Shown piece after piece: positions 22,929 to 33,805 of a DNA stretch of 64,000 nucleotides. Each line of letters begins with the position of its first letter. Within the stretch, counting starts at the first letter, position 1. Source of the DNA: Lepidonotus clava. Its lineage: Eukaryota > Annelida > Polychaeta > Phyllodocida > Polynoidae. The DNA lies in assembly GCA_936440205.1 (NCBI GenBank), contig OW387147.1, positions 47,363,627 to 47,427,626 on the forward strand. The letters are read 5' to 3'. Both the position numbers and the translations under genes were made by a program. Under the pieces are notes generated by a model. That model was given only the letters and a program-made list of their open reading frames with translations. It was not told where the DNA came from and searched no databases.

Positions 22929-23112
22929 AGTGAGTGAGTGAGTGTTTGGTGTTTTACGCCGTACCAACAGCCAGGGTCATTTTCATGGCAAAAAACCAGT
23001 TGGAACAAATTCTGTCTTTGGTGATCCAATCTATGAGATGGAGGTGACAGGGCGGGCAAACAGCAGGGGATCAAAACCTGGAAATCATTTTTGCTGTACC
23101 TCATCCCTAGTG
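22929..23112 (-). mobile_element. SINE copy 9, 5'-truncated
   Basis: AGTGAGTGAGTG tail directly after the env tail stretch; core present; ends at the GTACCTCATCCCTAGTG point. Confidence 0.87.
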
Positions 23113-23682
23113 TATACCTAGTGTATGCAAGGTTATTTAGGCAAATGGGTGGCTCCCTAGATAAATTACAACTCTCACCCTACCAACTAGCAGCGGTAAA
23201 GGGGTCCACTATCTCTTGTCTGGGGATGGCAGACATTTCACTCCAATTAGGCAGAAAGAAGGTGAAGCATTCAATGTGCGTGGTAGAAAATGTAAAGTCT
23301 ACCCTGGTCCTGGGGTATGACTTTCGTGGGGAAGGAGAATTAGACTTGCAGAATGTTATATAAGACAGCTAGTGCGCCTCACTAGCGATGTATATGTGCT
23401 ACCCCAGACTAGTGTTGTCGCAAGGGTCAGGACACGTGCAGCCTGGGGGACCCAAATTATCACTGGGGATCCATGCATGAATATTAATTAGGGATCCCCA
23501 CTGGATTCATGGGCCAAGAACCGGGGCTTATGGTAGGTGATACCTTAACAACAGTAGAACCAAAAAGGGGTTGCCCCATTTTAATTACAAACAAGAGTAG
23601 CAAGGCTTTTGAACTCAAGAAAGGAAATGTGGTAGCACAGCTGATGGCGGTAGAGGGGGGAGATTGGGTAGAGGATAAGTAA
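23113..23682 (+). mobile_element. Gypsy-like protease end and protease-RT linker fossil
   Basis: AVKGSTISCLGMADISLQLG, CVVENVKSTLVLGYDF and the following strand-turn pattern fit the C-terminal half of a retropepsin. At 23375-23455 a reading with VRLTSDVYVLPQTSVVARVR matches the linker of the 19-kb fossil. At 23505-23680 PILITNKSSKAFELKKGNVV is a typical beta-rich linker before RT. Fossil. Confidence 0.65.
23464..23500. repeat. 37-bp repeat with inverted ends, copy 2
   Basis: Identical to the unit at 21568-21604. It interrupts the protease-RT linker fossil. The unit is flanked by CACT on the left and CTGG on the right. Confidence 0.9.
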
Positions 23683-23857
23683 GAGTGAGTGAGTGTTGGT
23701 TCTTTTACACCGTACCGACAGCCAGGGTAATTTTCACGGCGAAAACCAGTTCGGATGAATTCTGTCTTTGGTGAATCTATGCAATGAAGGTGACAGGGCG
23801 TGCAAACAGCAAGGGATCAAAACGTTTTTGCTGTACCTCATCCCTAAGTGAACCAGA
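23683..23857 (-). mobile_element. SINE copy 10, truncated
   Basis: GAGTGAGTGAGTG tail after the linker reading; core present; stops after CTAAGTGAACC. Confidence 0.84.
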
Positions 23858-25005
23858 AGTTAGCAGGCAAAACAGCCGGAACTCCCAAATAACCTCAGCA
23901 ATGATGGACAGAGACGATCGACGAGGCACGGGAGATGCTACGAGCCATTAAGACATGTATCGAGAGATGCAATAATGGATTTACCCTGAAGACTGAACCG
24001 GGATTGAGATTAAAAGTGGAATGATGCCAAGTGAAATTGGGACAGTGCCAAATATCGGGGTAGGCGGGCTTGAGTCATACAGGAGCCTCACCGGGTATTA
24101 AAATCCCTGAAACCTCCCAACGGTGCCCCGGGAAGCTTAGTGTGGACACCTTTCTACTAACAATTAAAGTGAACCAAAATTCCTATAATACATAACTTGG
24201 TCATAGTCTGAACTGGACCAGACAGCAGTCCAAGTACGTGTGTATAACTGAAAACTCCAAAAGGAAATATTGTACACCGATGTGTTTTCGAGTAGCCTCT
24301 GACATTGGCTTACTCGGAGCCATACCATTTAAAAGAAAAAAATATTGGAAATAGTACGAAAGGATACTATAACAACTTTTCCGGGAGAATCGGGCCATCA
24401 CGGATGGTAAGCCTTGTGTCAACGGTTTGCCGTATGGCGACAGCACGGTGTTCCGGTGATACAATTGGAAGGCACCATGGATAGTCGTCCAACGACAGCC
24501 ACTATCATCCATGGGCTGTCCAGGCACCGATAGACTGAAAATTAGAAAGCTGGATGAGGTCTTTGGGTCCAGGAGTAGGTAGAGGGTTTTGAAGACGGTT
24601 AAAGGCAGATCTGTATAATAATGTTCAACATTTTTATCGAGATCCGCCTTTAACCATACTTTATTTTACATCTACTTTATTTTACATGTGTGAAAATAAG
24701 GATATTAGGATTTCTTTATGATTCTTTTTTTTTTATTTAGTAACTTTGATCTATTCTTACATCAAGTGATATAATGTGTTAATATATATTGCATAATTGC
24801 CCCTGGCGTCCTATAGGGAAATCTATGGTACAGACATTTATATGGTCAATTATCATGAATTCGGCCCACTATATCTGGGTCCCAACAATCTTTTTCTTAA
24901 GAATGAAATAAGTTTTAGTCCAAGTATCTATAAACAATTCGGAACTTAAATTTTGGAAAATTGGTATTTTGATATCACGACCCCCTTGATGGATGACAAA
25001 AACTG
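23858..25005. other. Non-coding stretch
   Basis: 23860-24600 is of mixed composition and may include LTR or leader remains (TACTAACAATTAAAGTG near 24155), but no partner repeat was found. 24600-25005 is AT-rich with nothing recognisable. The minus-strand 108-residue frame near 24201-24527 has no domain that I recognise. Confidence 0.4.
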
Positions 25006-25115
25006 AATGATCATTGAAAACACCCCCACGATCATTGACAGCACCCCCACAATCATTGACAATACATCTACCTTGATGATTGACAACAAAACCCCCACAA
25101 TTGACTACATGGTAT
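25006..25115. repeat. Short tandem repeat (ATCATTGA-ACACCCCCAC)
   Basis: Four to five imperfect copies of a 21-27-bp unit made of an ATCATTGAC block and an ACCCCCAC block. Confidence 0.75.
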
Positions 25116-25393
25116 TTATAAGGTCAGAATATTCAATTTTTACATGGTTACATCTTGATTACTTTATTTCTATATTTATCATTTATGCATAGGCAGAAAT
25201 TGATACATCATAGTGTATCATTCAACAACTGATTATAAATATGCAAAATTTGACAGTAATGCCCCAACAATGAATTCCAGGCCCCAAAGATCAATGACAA
25301 GGCATTATTAACTTCCTCCTCAAAAAAGGTACGTTCGTTCAATCTCCACAGCAGATTCTGAGTCAACAGTGAAGAGATAGGGGAAGGCAACGC

Positions 25394-25735
25394 ATGGAGA
25401 TTGTCAGTTCCACTCCCGGTGTCTCAGTGTATGAGCGCCCCCACAATCGTTACCCGGCGAGTTCCCGCCACTTACACTACTCATATTTTACATTGAGGCT
25501 GTGGGCCCAGGCTACGTACATGTATCTCTTTGAACTCACGGACGAGAATGTCCCTTTAACATTAGGGCAGCCGAATTTCGTTTTTACACTCCAAGCGCTA
25601 AAGGCGCTTGTAACACCTAAAACATTCATAATTGAAGATAGTTACCTCCCCCCTCTCCCACACTTGTTCTGCACGCCCCAAACAAATACAGACTCTCCAC
25701 AAATTCAGTGGACAGCCATTCTCACTGACAAATAG
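25394..25735 (+). other. Unrecognised 113-codon open frame
   Basis: An open frame of 113 codons from an ATG, with balanced composition (LGQPNFVFTLQALKALVTP in the middle) and no domain that I recognise. It lies 150 bp upstream of a spliced gene fragment and might be an upstream exon, but no donor site is convincing. It could equally be chance. Confidence 0.25.
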
Positions 25736-25884
25736 TCCAAGGGCAGCAGACATTCCTGTTATGGTCAGCATTTGCCTCACCAGAGTTCATGATTCATGCA
25801 AGTAGGGCACAAGCCTTAAATATAAAAGTATATATATGTATTTTCAATGCAACTCTCTTAACAATAATTTATTTTATATTCCAG

Positions 25885-26932
25885 ACACAGCCTACAGTTC
25901 GACTGCCGAGTCACTTTCAGCCCAAAAAGAAATCATCAAAAGCTGTCACACAAGCCAAGCCAAGAACCGTGGGTCAATCTGCAACCCGCCCTGCTATATG
26001 CATAGTGAAACCAACTTGTGGTCATGGTGGAGTCACACCCTTGCCCTCCCCATCACAGATCAAAATGCTGACGATGGCCGGTCTTACAGGTGAAGTCTAC
26101 CTACACAAGGCAATGACAGAAAAAGAAGTAGAGGCTGAAATAGCATCCTGCTTTGAGGGAAAATTTGATGAACCCTTCACCTTTGAATTCCTAAAGGTTA
26201 GCTCCATTCCTATTTACTAATACTTATCTGTAGTATTTATCAATTACTACTGGTTCTATTTCAAGAAACAGTTAACTCCTATTAATTTTTGTTGAATTTA
26301 ACTAAGCGAACATGTATCTAATTGAAATTAAAATCTTTCCACTGATTCATTCCTGATGCATCCTTTCTAATCAAATCTTAAAAAAACTATTTTGGAATAT
26401 GATATATTGTTATTCATGAATGATGTTGAAAAAGCTTTCAAAATGAGTAGAATGCAATATTTTCTTCTCCTTCTGTATTATATGAAGAATATTGTTCTAA
26501 ACTTCGGGGGAAAATACATTTTAACAATCCCTATTGTTTTTATGTACATACAGTTCATGTCTGTTATACAATATAACATTTACACTATGAGCTTGGTTTA
26601 ACTATGATAATCTCTACTGCAGCTTTTACCTGGACACAAGACGCTTGCTCCAGTTAACCCAAGCAAGTCCATGTTCTATGATGGAAAGGCAACACTATTG
26701 CTAGCATATTAAGACTAATTATTATCATAACCATCCTCAAGAAGTCTTTTCTCTTACAGATCAGTACACGTAGAAGGAAAGACAGGAAGGAAACATCAGC
26801 CGACATCAAGATGAGGGAAACCCCTGGAACATCATCATCTGCTCATACAGACCCGGACCCTTCCGAGGAATTGTCAGAAGAAGAATCATGTATTGTGGTT
26901 GAGCATGAAGAAGATGCAGTCACTTCACGGCC
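25885..26932 (+). pseudogene. Fragment of a spliced host gene, HECT-family N-terminal module type
   Basis: Three exon-like blocks are visible. Exon 1 runs 25885-26196 between a TATTCCAG acceptor and an AAAG/GTTAG donor, in phase 0. It reads a Lys/Pro-rich start, then CGHGGVTPLPSPSQIKML, then TGEVYLHKAMTEKEVEAEI and PFTFEFLK. Exon 2 starts at 26623 after CTACTGCAG, in the same phase (LLPGHKTLAPVNPSKSMFYD). A stop (TAA, about 26710) ends it without a clear donor. A third block at 26760-26930 follows CTCTTACAG (RRRKDRKETSADIKM, then acidic Ser/Glu-rich) and runs into SINE sequence. The 'EV-x-E-I...FEFLK...YDGKA' pattern resembles expanded invertebrate families that carry a HECT domain at their C-terminus; no HECT domain is seen here. 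Probably a truncated copy. Confidence 0.45.
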
Positions 26933-26996
26933 ATTTTCACAACGAAAACCAGTTGGGACGAATTCTGTCTTTGGTGATCGAATCTATGAGATGAAG
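26930..26996 (-). mobile_element. SINE copy 11, short internal piece
   Basis: Only the core (CATTTTCACAACGAAAACC to ATGAGATGAAGG) is present, without tail, directly after the acidic exon-like block. Confidence 0.75.
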
Positions 26997-27014
26997 GGTA
27001 TTTTCCTTGGACAA

Positions 27015-27230
27015 ATAGTGAGTGAGTGAGTGTCCGGTGTTTTACGCCATACTGACAGCCAGGATCATTTTCACGGCAAAAACCAGTTGGGACAAATTCT
27101 GTCATGGTAACCGAATCTATGAGATGAAGGTGACAGGGCGGGCAAACAGCAGGGGATCAAAACCCAGCAATCTTTTTTGCTGTACCTCATCCCTTAGTGA
27201 ACCAAGCACTGAGCGGGAATTGAACCCAAA
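27015..27230 (-). mobile_element. SINE copy 12, 5'-truncated
   Basis: AGTGAGTGAGTGAGTG tail, core and start of the box-B-like region; ends at GAATTGAACCCAAAG. Confidence 0.87.
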
Positions 27231-27497
27231 GCTTCCGGGAAGGTAGACAGAACATTGATATAGCCATATAACCTTATATAACACCGCTAGTTGTTAACTT
27301 TAAGTATTTGATAGTTAGGAAACTCACAGAATAGGTTAACTCTGGGAATGTGTGATTATGAGATGGCTTTATTTGTTATTTATTGGTCCTACATTCTTCT
27401 CTTAATGCAAGGACCACGCTTGATTCGTCCTATGCTGGGATAACCTGCAGACTTTTTCTTTTAGTTGCCAGAATTGTCTCGGTGCATCTAGGAGTCA
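27231..27497. other. Non-coding stretch between SINE copies
   Basis: No coding frame. The sequence next to 27498 is the target of the following SINE and may belong to the same LTR fossil as 27823-28032. Confidence 0.4.
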
Positions 27498-27510
27498 GAC
27501 CTCACTTGAG

Positions 27511-27809
27511 TGAGTGAGTGAATGTTGGGTGTTTTACACTGTAACGACAGCCAGGGTCATTTTCACGGCAAAAACCAGTTGGGACAAATTGGTGATCGAA
27601 TCTATGAGATGATGGCGCCAGGGCAGGCAAACAGCAGGGATTAAAACCCAGCAATCATTTTGGCTGTACCTCTTCCCTTAGTGAACCAAGCACTGACCAG
27701 GAATCGAACCCAAAAAACCACTTGGTCAGTGCAGGGTCCCCCCTATCGTCATCTCGTACGATGAGCAGGAGCTACTGAGGGCCTATTCTTACCCAGACCC
27801 CCACGGGTC
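27511..27809 (-). mobile_element. SINE copy 13, near full length with target duplication
   Basis: Flanked by perfect 13-bp duplications (GACCTCACTTGAG) at 27498-27510 and 27810-27822. Together with copy 3 it defines the full length at about 300 bp. Confidence 0.93.
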
Positions 27810-27822
27810 GACCTCACTTGAG

Positions 27823-28051
27823 AGACACTCCATTTGTTTTGGAGAGTGTGGGTGCATCCATAATTCATGGCGCAAACCTAGGGAACCCCTGTCATTCTGT
27901 ATCATGACCACATGAATGTATCTTCATCCAATACAAAACCCTGGAGAACCTGGACTTTCTTGTTTGTCAAACACAACAACACAACATAGGTTATGCACGG
28001 GTTATGCCAATAAATACTCATCCATGACTACAATGGTGCTGTGACCAGGAT
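27823..28051 (+). mobile_element. LTR end and primer-binding region (family A, left block)
   Basis: GGGAACCCCTGTCATTCTGT and the following 120 bp match the ends of the LTRs at 31599-31915 and 44160-44460. The LTR ends in CTACA near 28032. TGGTGCTGTGACCAGG follows and would serve as the tRNA primer-binding site. The LTR start is not clear. Confidence 0.65.
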
Positions 28052-28726
28052 ACCTGAGAGGTCTCGTCACAGACCTGTATATGAGTGACAACCCCCCCTA
28101 TGGCTCCATCTTCACCTGGGTCCGCTGTGCTGTGTGTGCTGTGCCATGCCGTCCTGATCCCTCCCTTGTGCCATGCTGACCACCCGTGTGTCTACGATGA
28201 GCACCCTCAGGGCCTTGATATGTTTTTACTATAAAGGTAATAAATTTGTCTGGTAAGGTAAAGGCCCGGTACAAACAGGATGTGTGTTGAGAAAGGGAGT
28301 GTCTTGTTCTGTGGCCATTGTTTGGTGATATAGATAGAGTCGATCCCCTTATCCCACTCAATTACCGGAGTGGTAACACAACCCAAGTCTTGGATAAGGA
28401 GTGGTCGGCTCGGTCGGCTGCAGTCACCAATACTCCTTTTTTTCACTATAGACCACCTGATATGTTTTAGGTATAGGACCAGTTAGTTTGAGTCAATTTC
28501 AATTGAATTGAATTTCTATTGCTGTTTTGAAAGTAAGAAGGTAGACTGGGACTTGTTGTGTTGTTAACTTCAACTGACTTGGACTTCAATTGATTTAATT
28601 TTGGTTCCAGACTTTAACTTGTTTCTATTACAAAACTTTGAAACTTTGAAAATTTCAAAACATATAATAGCCACTTTTTGAAATTATTTTGAACATTTTA
28701 TACTACATTTGGAAATTATTCTGAAA

Positions 28727-29074
28727 ATGTCTAAGGCCTTTAAGCCCTATTGGATATTTCTCAATTCTGCTTTTGACTTAGGGTTTAATTAAGATACCAT
28801 AAAGCTAGTGTGGACAGACCTACAGGAAGAGTTGCACGCTCCCTGGAGAGCCTATGCTAAAGATCTGAAAACTGCCAAGAAACTTTCTGTGATCCCCATC
28901 TTGTCTTGTCCACTAATTGTAGGTGAAACCCTCAGGAGACTGAATGAACAGAAAGAATTGTTGTTGAACTCAGACTATGAGAATAGTGAGGCTGCCTACA
29001 GAGAGTGTCTTCATAGATATGGGACAGATTTTGATGTAGAGGATTACATTGATGTGATGGACAACCATTTTTAA
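28727..29074 (+). mobile_element. Small ORF family member 1 (left block), fossil
   Basis: The reading starts MSKAFKPYWIF and later shows LVWTDLQEELHAPWRAY, a Leu-rich middle, then NSEAAYRECLHRYGTDFDVE and a DVMDNHF end. The same end pattern (RECR-RYG-D--VE...NDYF) is found at 30362 and 52998. It lies between the leader and gag of a family A element. The first 13 residues and the basic middle faintly recall the first helix of an HMG box, but this is weak. Function unknown. Its right-block twin is the site of the young element's insertion. Confidence 0.6.
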
Positions 29075-29314
29075 ACAAATGTTCCAGACTTAGTTCTTTT
29101 TCAAATTCTTTGAAGAAGCAACTGACTTTGTTGTGCACTAAAGTGCATCTTTAACTATTATGGGAGCCGTTGCCGTGTTGGCATAGCTGTTATTGCTATG
29201 GTAACACTGACGTCACCAGTTCCTGAAGTGCCGGCATTACGCTGCCGACACTTCAGAGGAACTCGGAGCACCGCTGAGAGCAGACGGTCGTTAGGGGTCG
29301 GCCTCTGGCCGCAG

Positions 29315-29335
29315 CCTCCGCCCAGCGGGCGGAGG
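29315..29335. other. Perfect GC-rich hairpin
   Basis: CCTCCGCCC, an AGC loop and GGGCGGAGG make a 9-bp perfect stem. It is kept in the right block at 51956-51976. Another inverted pair (GAAGTG...CACTTC) lies about 70-100 bp upstream. It lies in the RNA between the two small ORFs. Confidence 0.8.
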
Positions 29336-29775
29336 AGACCGCTCCAGCCCCATGCAACGGCCGATAGATAGACTCGGTAATGGGGTGGACTTCCTCCGAT
29401 GGAGCCACTCCCCATAAAACAGGTTGGTCAAAATTATAATACTTACTTGGTTGAACCTCACATATATGGGATATGTGATGGTTACTATAAACCTCCTACT
29501 TGTACTTCTCATGTACCGGAATTGAATTAGTTATGTCAAAATTAATGTTAATAATAATAAACCTCTCTCTATTAAAGTAAAACCTCTCATGTCTTTATAT
29601 GGGTTGTACTAGCCCATTGGTGGAACTCCCCTTGATTTAGGATTAAATCACATACAAAGTATACAAGTTTAGGATCTTGTGGACTATACATAATGTATAC
29701 AGCTATTACCAGCTAAAATAGACCACATAGTACAGTTGGTTCTTAAGTTGTCATAAGTTGTCACACATACACTAG

Positions 29776-30003
29776 ATTTATTTGTTTGTTTGTGGAATTA
29801 GTTTAACGTCCGGCCAACCCTTTAGGTTTTTTTTACCAGACTGCACAAGGTAACGCTTTTCAACTAGTTTTACGCCACAGGGGCAATGACCATATTAATG
29901 AAATGAGGTGCCTATTTGTAGCAGTGGGACCCAATGCCCTCTTTATAGTGCTGCCACACTGAGATATCATGTCATAGGCCCACACAATACCCCATCCAGT
30001 CAC
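29776..30003 (-). repeat. SINE-like repeat of a second type
   Basis: GTTTGTTTGTGGAATTAG, then GTTTAACGTCCGGCC, then TTTTACGCCACAGGGGCAATG and a GTGGGACCCAATGCCCTC block. The 'GTTTAACGTCC' phrase is shared with SINEs I associate with molluscs, in which the simple repeat is the tail; orientation is thus inferred to be minus. The right block carries the same copy at 52398-52640. Confidence 0.5.
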
Positions 30004-30023
30004 ATCATACATACACTAGACAG

Positions 30024-30362
30024 ATGAGTCCACAACCGTTTTGGATCTTTTTCTTGGCTGCTAGGGCCAAAGGTTATGAAGAGCAGGTGGTTAACATGAC
30101 CTGGAAAAATCTTAGTGAGAAACTCCGTGCCCCAGGGAGAGCTTGTAGCAAGGCCATGAAAAAGGCTAAGAAGGAAGGTAAAGATGATGTAGTGCCAGCT
30201 CCCAAATTTGAGGAGGAAGTAATTAGCGAACTCAATTACTGGCAGGAGAAGATGAACTTGACTAATGGGAGGAACAGTGCAGCTGTTAGGGAATGCAGGT
30301 TTAGGTATGGAGATGACTACACTGTGGAAGTGTTCGTTGACACGGTAAATGACTATTTTTAA
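30024..30362 (+). CDS. Small ORF family member 2 (left block), intact open frame
   Basis: An open frame of 112 codons. Residues 4-17 read QPFWIFFLAARAKG. The middle is MTWKNLSEKLRAPGRACSKA and a Lys-rich stretch (KKAKKEGKDD). The end is NSAAVRECRFRYGDDYTVE and DTVNDYF. It shares its plan with member 1 (W--L-E-L-AP-RA; N-AA-REC--RYG-D--VE; D--N-YF). It sits just upstream of gag in a family A retroelement fossil. No enzyme motif, signal peptide or membrane segment. The protein may be a nucleic-acid binder because of its basic middle; I infer this only from charge. Confidence 0.6.
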   Translation: MSPQPFWIFFLAARAKGYEEQVVNMTWKNLSEKLRAPGRACSKAMKKAKKEGKDDVVPAPKFEEEVISELNYWQEKMNLTNGRNSAAVRECRFRYGDDYTVEVFVDTVNDYF

Positions 30363-30484
30363 ATTTTAGACGCTTTAAGAAAAGTTGACTTTGAGTATTA
30401 TTTCTTTCAAAATTATTGTACTTTAAATATTTTCTTTAAACAGATAAATAGTTTATCAAAATTGAATAAAGAAAAGAAATAAAT

Positions 30485-31330
30485 ATGGAGTTGCTCGAAG
30501 GGGAAGTAGATGCCCAAAGGCAAAGAACAACTCAGATGGAACAGGAAGTTGCTCATCAACGCGAGAAAATAGAGTTTTTACAGCAGCTTATTATCAATCA
30601 ACAACCACAGCAACAGCAACAACGACCATGACCTGCTCCACAAGATGGGCAAGTGGTTGGTGAGTTGCAGCGAGTGGTGGGGAGCATGGTTGTAACTCAA
30701 GTCCTTGCAAACATAAAAGCATTCGGTGGTGACCCAAAAGACTACCGACGCTGGATCAAAGACGTTGAACGTCATATCCAGGCAGTCGGTGGGGGTGACG
30801 CTAACCGAATAGCAGTTGCCGTCCAATCGTCAAAAGGCTTAGTCGCTGACTTCTTGTTACGTTATCATAACAATCATCCTGCTGCAATGTGGCAGCAAAT
30901 CAAGGATGTACTAGCTGCGAGGCTCAGTGACGTTGTTGATGTGTCTCACACTCTTGCGCAGTTGCAACGGTTGAAGCAGGGTGACAAAATGTAATTGTGT
31001 TCGCCGAAAGAGTTTTAGACAAAGAAGCCGATGCTTTTATCGGGGAGCAATTACAGCAACCATTAATTGCTTGTCAGCTCATTGACGCATATACAGATTG
31101 ATTGCTTGACAATTTGGCAGTGAAAAAGATCTTGCGAGAGAACCCTCCAACATTCACTGAGGCAGTGATCTTGCTGTAGCGGAAACACAATTCTTTAAGA
31201 AAGGCAAAGCAAGGAAGAGAGGATTCAGCAGTACAGGTGAGAACACAGGGCATGAGCCAATGGATGTTGATATCAACGGTGTGAATATGCAGGGTAAACA
31301 GCGTATAACCTGCTACAACTGCTAGCAATA
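30485..31330 (+). mobile_element. Gag fossil, family A (left block)
   Basis: A Gln-rich start (QQPQQQQQR near 30600), then GELQRVVGSMVVTQVLANIK, WIKDVERHIQAVGGGDANR and AAMWQQIKDVLAARLSDVVD give a capsid-like alpha-helical protein. FAERVLD and a short zinc-knuckle start (TCYNC near 31310) follow. The capsid would self-assemble around element RNA. Fossil. Confidence 0.75.
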
Positions 31331-31598
31331 TCTAATCACATTGTATTAATCATATTTACTCATATATTTTCAGAGTGACTATCCCTTGGTTGCCCCTACT
31401 ATTGTTGATGTGTTGACATTGTCATACTATTCACACTTGTATTGTTGTATTACCATGTTTTAACCATTAAGTGGTTTGTTGCTAAAAATGTTGCATGATG
31501 GTATACTACATTTACAAATGATATTCATTGTTGATTTTGTCTATGTTCCTAGACAAAGTCTATGTCCCGTGACAAAATTTTGTTGGGGGCATGGCCAC

Positions 31599-31915
31599 TG
31601 TAACATAGTAGAGGGTCTATGGTAGTTGTTTACCCTCTGTGAGAGTTCCACAAGGGACGACGCAGTTCCAGACAATTACTCTTTGTCACCCTTAGACACA
31701 TATTTCAATGTCTGAACTGCATACCAGTGTGCAGGCCCCTATATATACCCAACTGCTCAGCATGTGAGCAGCTTTGAGCTGGGGCCAAGTGTCAAGGGGA
31801 ACCCCTGTCACTCTGTATCATGACCACTATATACTGAATGATCATCAATCTCCAACACAAGAGAACCTGGGACTTTGTCTTCATTTGGGCTTGCTGCACG
31901 CTGTGCATGCCTACA
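31599..31915 (+). mobile_element. LTR, family A (317 bp)
   Basis: It starts TGTAACATAGTAG and ends GCATGCCTACA. Just upstream is a GACAAAATTTTGTTGGGGGC tract that includes the purine-rich primer site. It matches the LTR at 44160-44460 over most of its length, with a 50-bp size difference in the middle. A TATATATA box is near 31740. Confidence 0.75.
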
Positions 31916-33000
31916 GGACGTTTTGATGTTTTGGGTTTAGAAAGCACACTTACTCTTTTCGAAGAATGGCAAGAGGTCTTTAATGTGCAATGTCCCATAG
32001 AAATCACACCCTACACCCGGTCTTTGATAACCTTATTGGGGGCACAGGGTTCCCCTTTTAGTCCCCTCCTATGACAAGCAGGGGATACTAAGGAAACATT
32101 CTTACCAGGGAGCTCTAACTGGAGCCCCCACACTGGTCCCCCAGGGGGTAACCAGGAGCAATGACTGAGGCAACACCATGGAACTTCGAAATTTGGGGAA
32201 AGAATTAGCCGCTCAAAACGCAATACAACAGATAACTAAATTCAAGGGGGATCCCAAAAAGTTTAAAGTTTGGATAAAACAGATTGAGAGGCTAGTTGGA
32301 GGGGAACGATATATTCACGAAACAGCTGAGGGAGCTGTGGGTAATTTCATTCAGCGATACGTAATTGACAACCCCATGGTCCCGTGGTTGGAATTGAAAA
32401 AGGAATTAATGGCTTCTCAGAAACTTTAGACAGTGGGCATGCGATGTCGATGTTGCAGCACATTGAACAGAATGATAATGAAAGCATTCACGTATACGCT
32501 GAGCGTATACCTGACTTAGCTTCTGACGCATTCCCAGGTAAGAATCTTGATAATGCTATCATTGCCTTACAACTTGTAGAGATATTTGTTGATGGGTAGA
32601 AAAGCTGTGGAGTGGCTAGAAGGGTTCCCCAGACTCTAGAAGCAGCTGGTTCCAGTGCAAGTAAAGAACACATCATTTCTCAGAAATAGGGGCAGTAGAT
32701 AAAATTTCTCAAGAGGGTAAGACAAAGTTCACTGGTAAATGTTTCAAGTGGGACAAAGTGGATCCTAAGCAAGCCGATTGCTGGTCGGGTATGTCATTCA
32801 AGGGAAGGTGTTTTCAGTGTATTGCTGTTGGACACAAGAGAATAGATTGCCCTGCTGCCCATGTGTTGGGAAAGGGTCCAACAGGTCCAGCAAATTAAAG
32901 CCATGCTGGACCACAGGGGAAAGAACTTGCCAGAAACCACCAAAAGTGAACAAGAAACCGAAAAGTAAGCCAGCTAATGAACAGAAATCAAACTAAGATA
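31916..33000 (+). mobile_element. SINE-like piece and gag fossil (family C type)
   Basis: 31960-32150 has TCTTTAATGTGCAATGTCCC and CTATGACAAGCAGGGGATAC, phrases of another mollusc-type SINE. 32178-32600 reads gag: AIQQITKFKGDPKKFKVWIK, PWLELKKEL, NIHVYAERI-type and FPGKNLDNAIIALQLVEIFV, like the gag at 10.2-10.7 kb. 32740-32990 has Cys-rich knuckle remains and a Lys-rich tail. Fossil with several breaks; the part after about 32600 is shared with 53757-54160. Confidence 0.6.
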
Positions 33001-33094
33001 AACTACCATTTTTACAGTAGGGTCTTTAGAGAAACCATCATGAAGGATTCAAATAGGGAGAAATAAATTTAGAACTTTGATTGACTGTGGAGCA

Positions 33095-33329
33095 GAGTGA
33101 GTGAGTGAGTGTTGGGTGTTTTACGTACTGACAGCCAGGGTCATTTTCACAGCGAAAACCAGTTGGGACGAATTCTGTCTTTGGTGATCTTATCTATGAG
33201 ATGAAGGTGATACAGCGGGGAAACAGCAGGGGATCAGAACCTGGAAATCATTTTCGCTGTTCCTCATCCCTTTGTGAACCCAGCACAACCGAGAATTGAA
33301 CCCAAATAACCACTTGGTCAGTGCAGGGT
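33095..33329 (-). mobile_element. SINE copy 14 (in left block)
   Basis: It is the same insertion as copy 15 at 54306, sharing the TTGATTGACTGTGGAGC left flank. The left-block copy ends at GTGCAGGGT. Confidence 0.88.
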
Positions 33330-33805
33330 ACCCCACAGAGACTGAAGTGACATAAACAAGAACTGGCTAGTTCAAGGTGAAACCAGTGACATTGCAGATC
33401 TGCAATGTCACTAGTAATCATTGTGAAGATGAGTGATAATATAGTGAATATAAGTGACATTGACTTATTATTTTATGGACAATAATTTGTTGTTTACAGA
33501 TATCATTGCAGAACATTTTGCTGGCAACTATTGGATGGCCCTAGAGTGAAAGAGCAAAATGCTCTCTGGAAGACATTTTCTTGGATCCAACTATATAATA
33601 ATATATGTATCTACCTTTCAATGTGCATGCTAGTCCTAGTAAATATATTCCTCCTTATACTCTATGTTTGTTACTCTATCATTGGTGTTCTATGTTTAGC
33701 ATGCCCATATTAGTAAACTTGATTTATTTGTAGGCCTAAAGTGCCAACTAATGTAAGATTTTGTCTTTTAATGGATGATAAGACAAAATCTTGTTGGGGT
33801 AGCAC
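33330..33805. other. Non-coding stretch
   Basis: AT-rich. A short hydrophobic frame (33531-33713) is not convincing. Near 33777 the GACAAAATCTTGTTGGGG tract introduces the next LTR. Confidence 0.4.

Larger units (their letters stand above)
28207..33329 (+). repeat. Duplicated block, left copy
   Basis: Sequence from CAGGGCCTTGATATG onward matches 45079-45739 plus 51493-54542 at about 98-99% by eye over most of its length. The match takes in the two small ORFs, a GC-rich hairpin, a SINE-like repeat, gag and a later SINE at the same position. Shared SINE insertions argue for duplication of an already decayed segment rather than two separate insertions. The left copy has about 1.45 kb (31.14-32.60 kb) with an LTR and another gag fossil that the right copy lacks. 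The right copy has the young element at 45740-51492. Confidence 0.85.

Noticed and set aside
29158-29415. GC-rich minus-strand frames next to the hairpin
   Set aside because: Open frames are expected in GC-rich sequence; no domain and no start context.
31074-31328. Minus-strand 84-codon frame
   Set aside because: It is the shadow of a gag fossil on the + strand.
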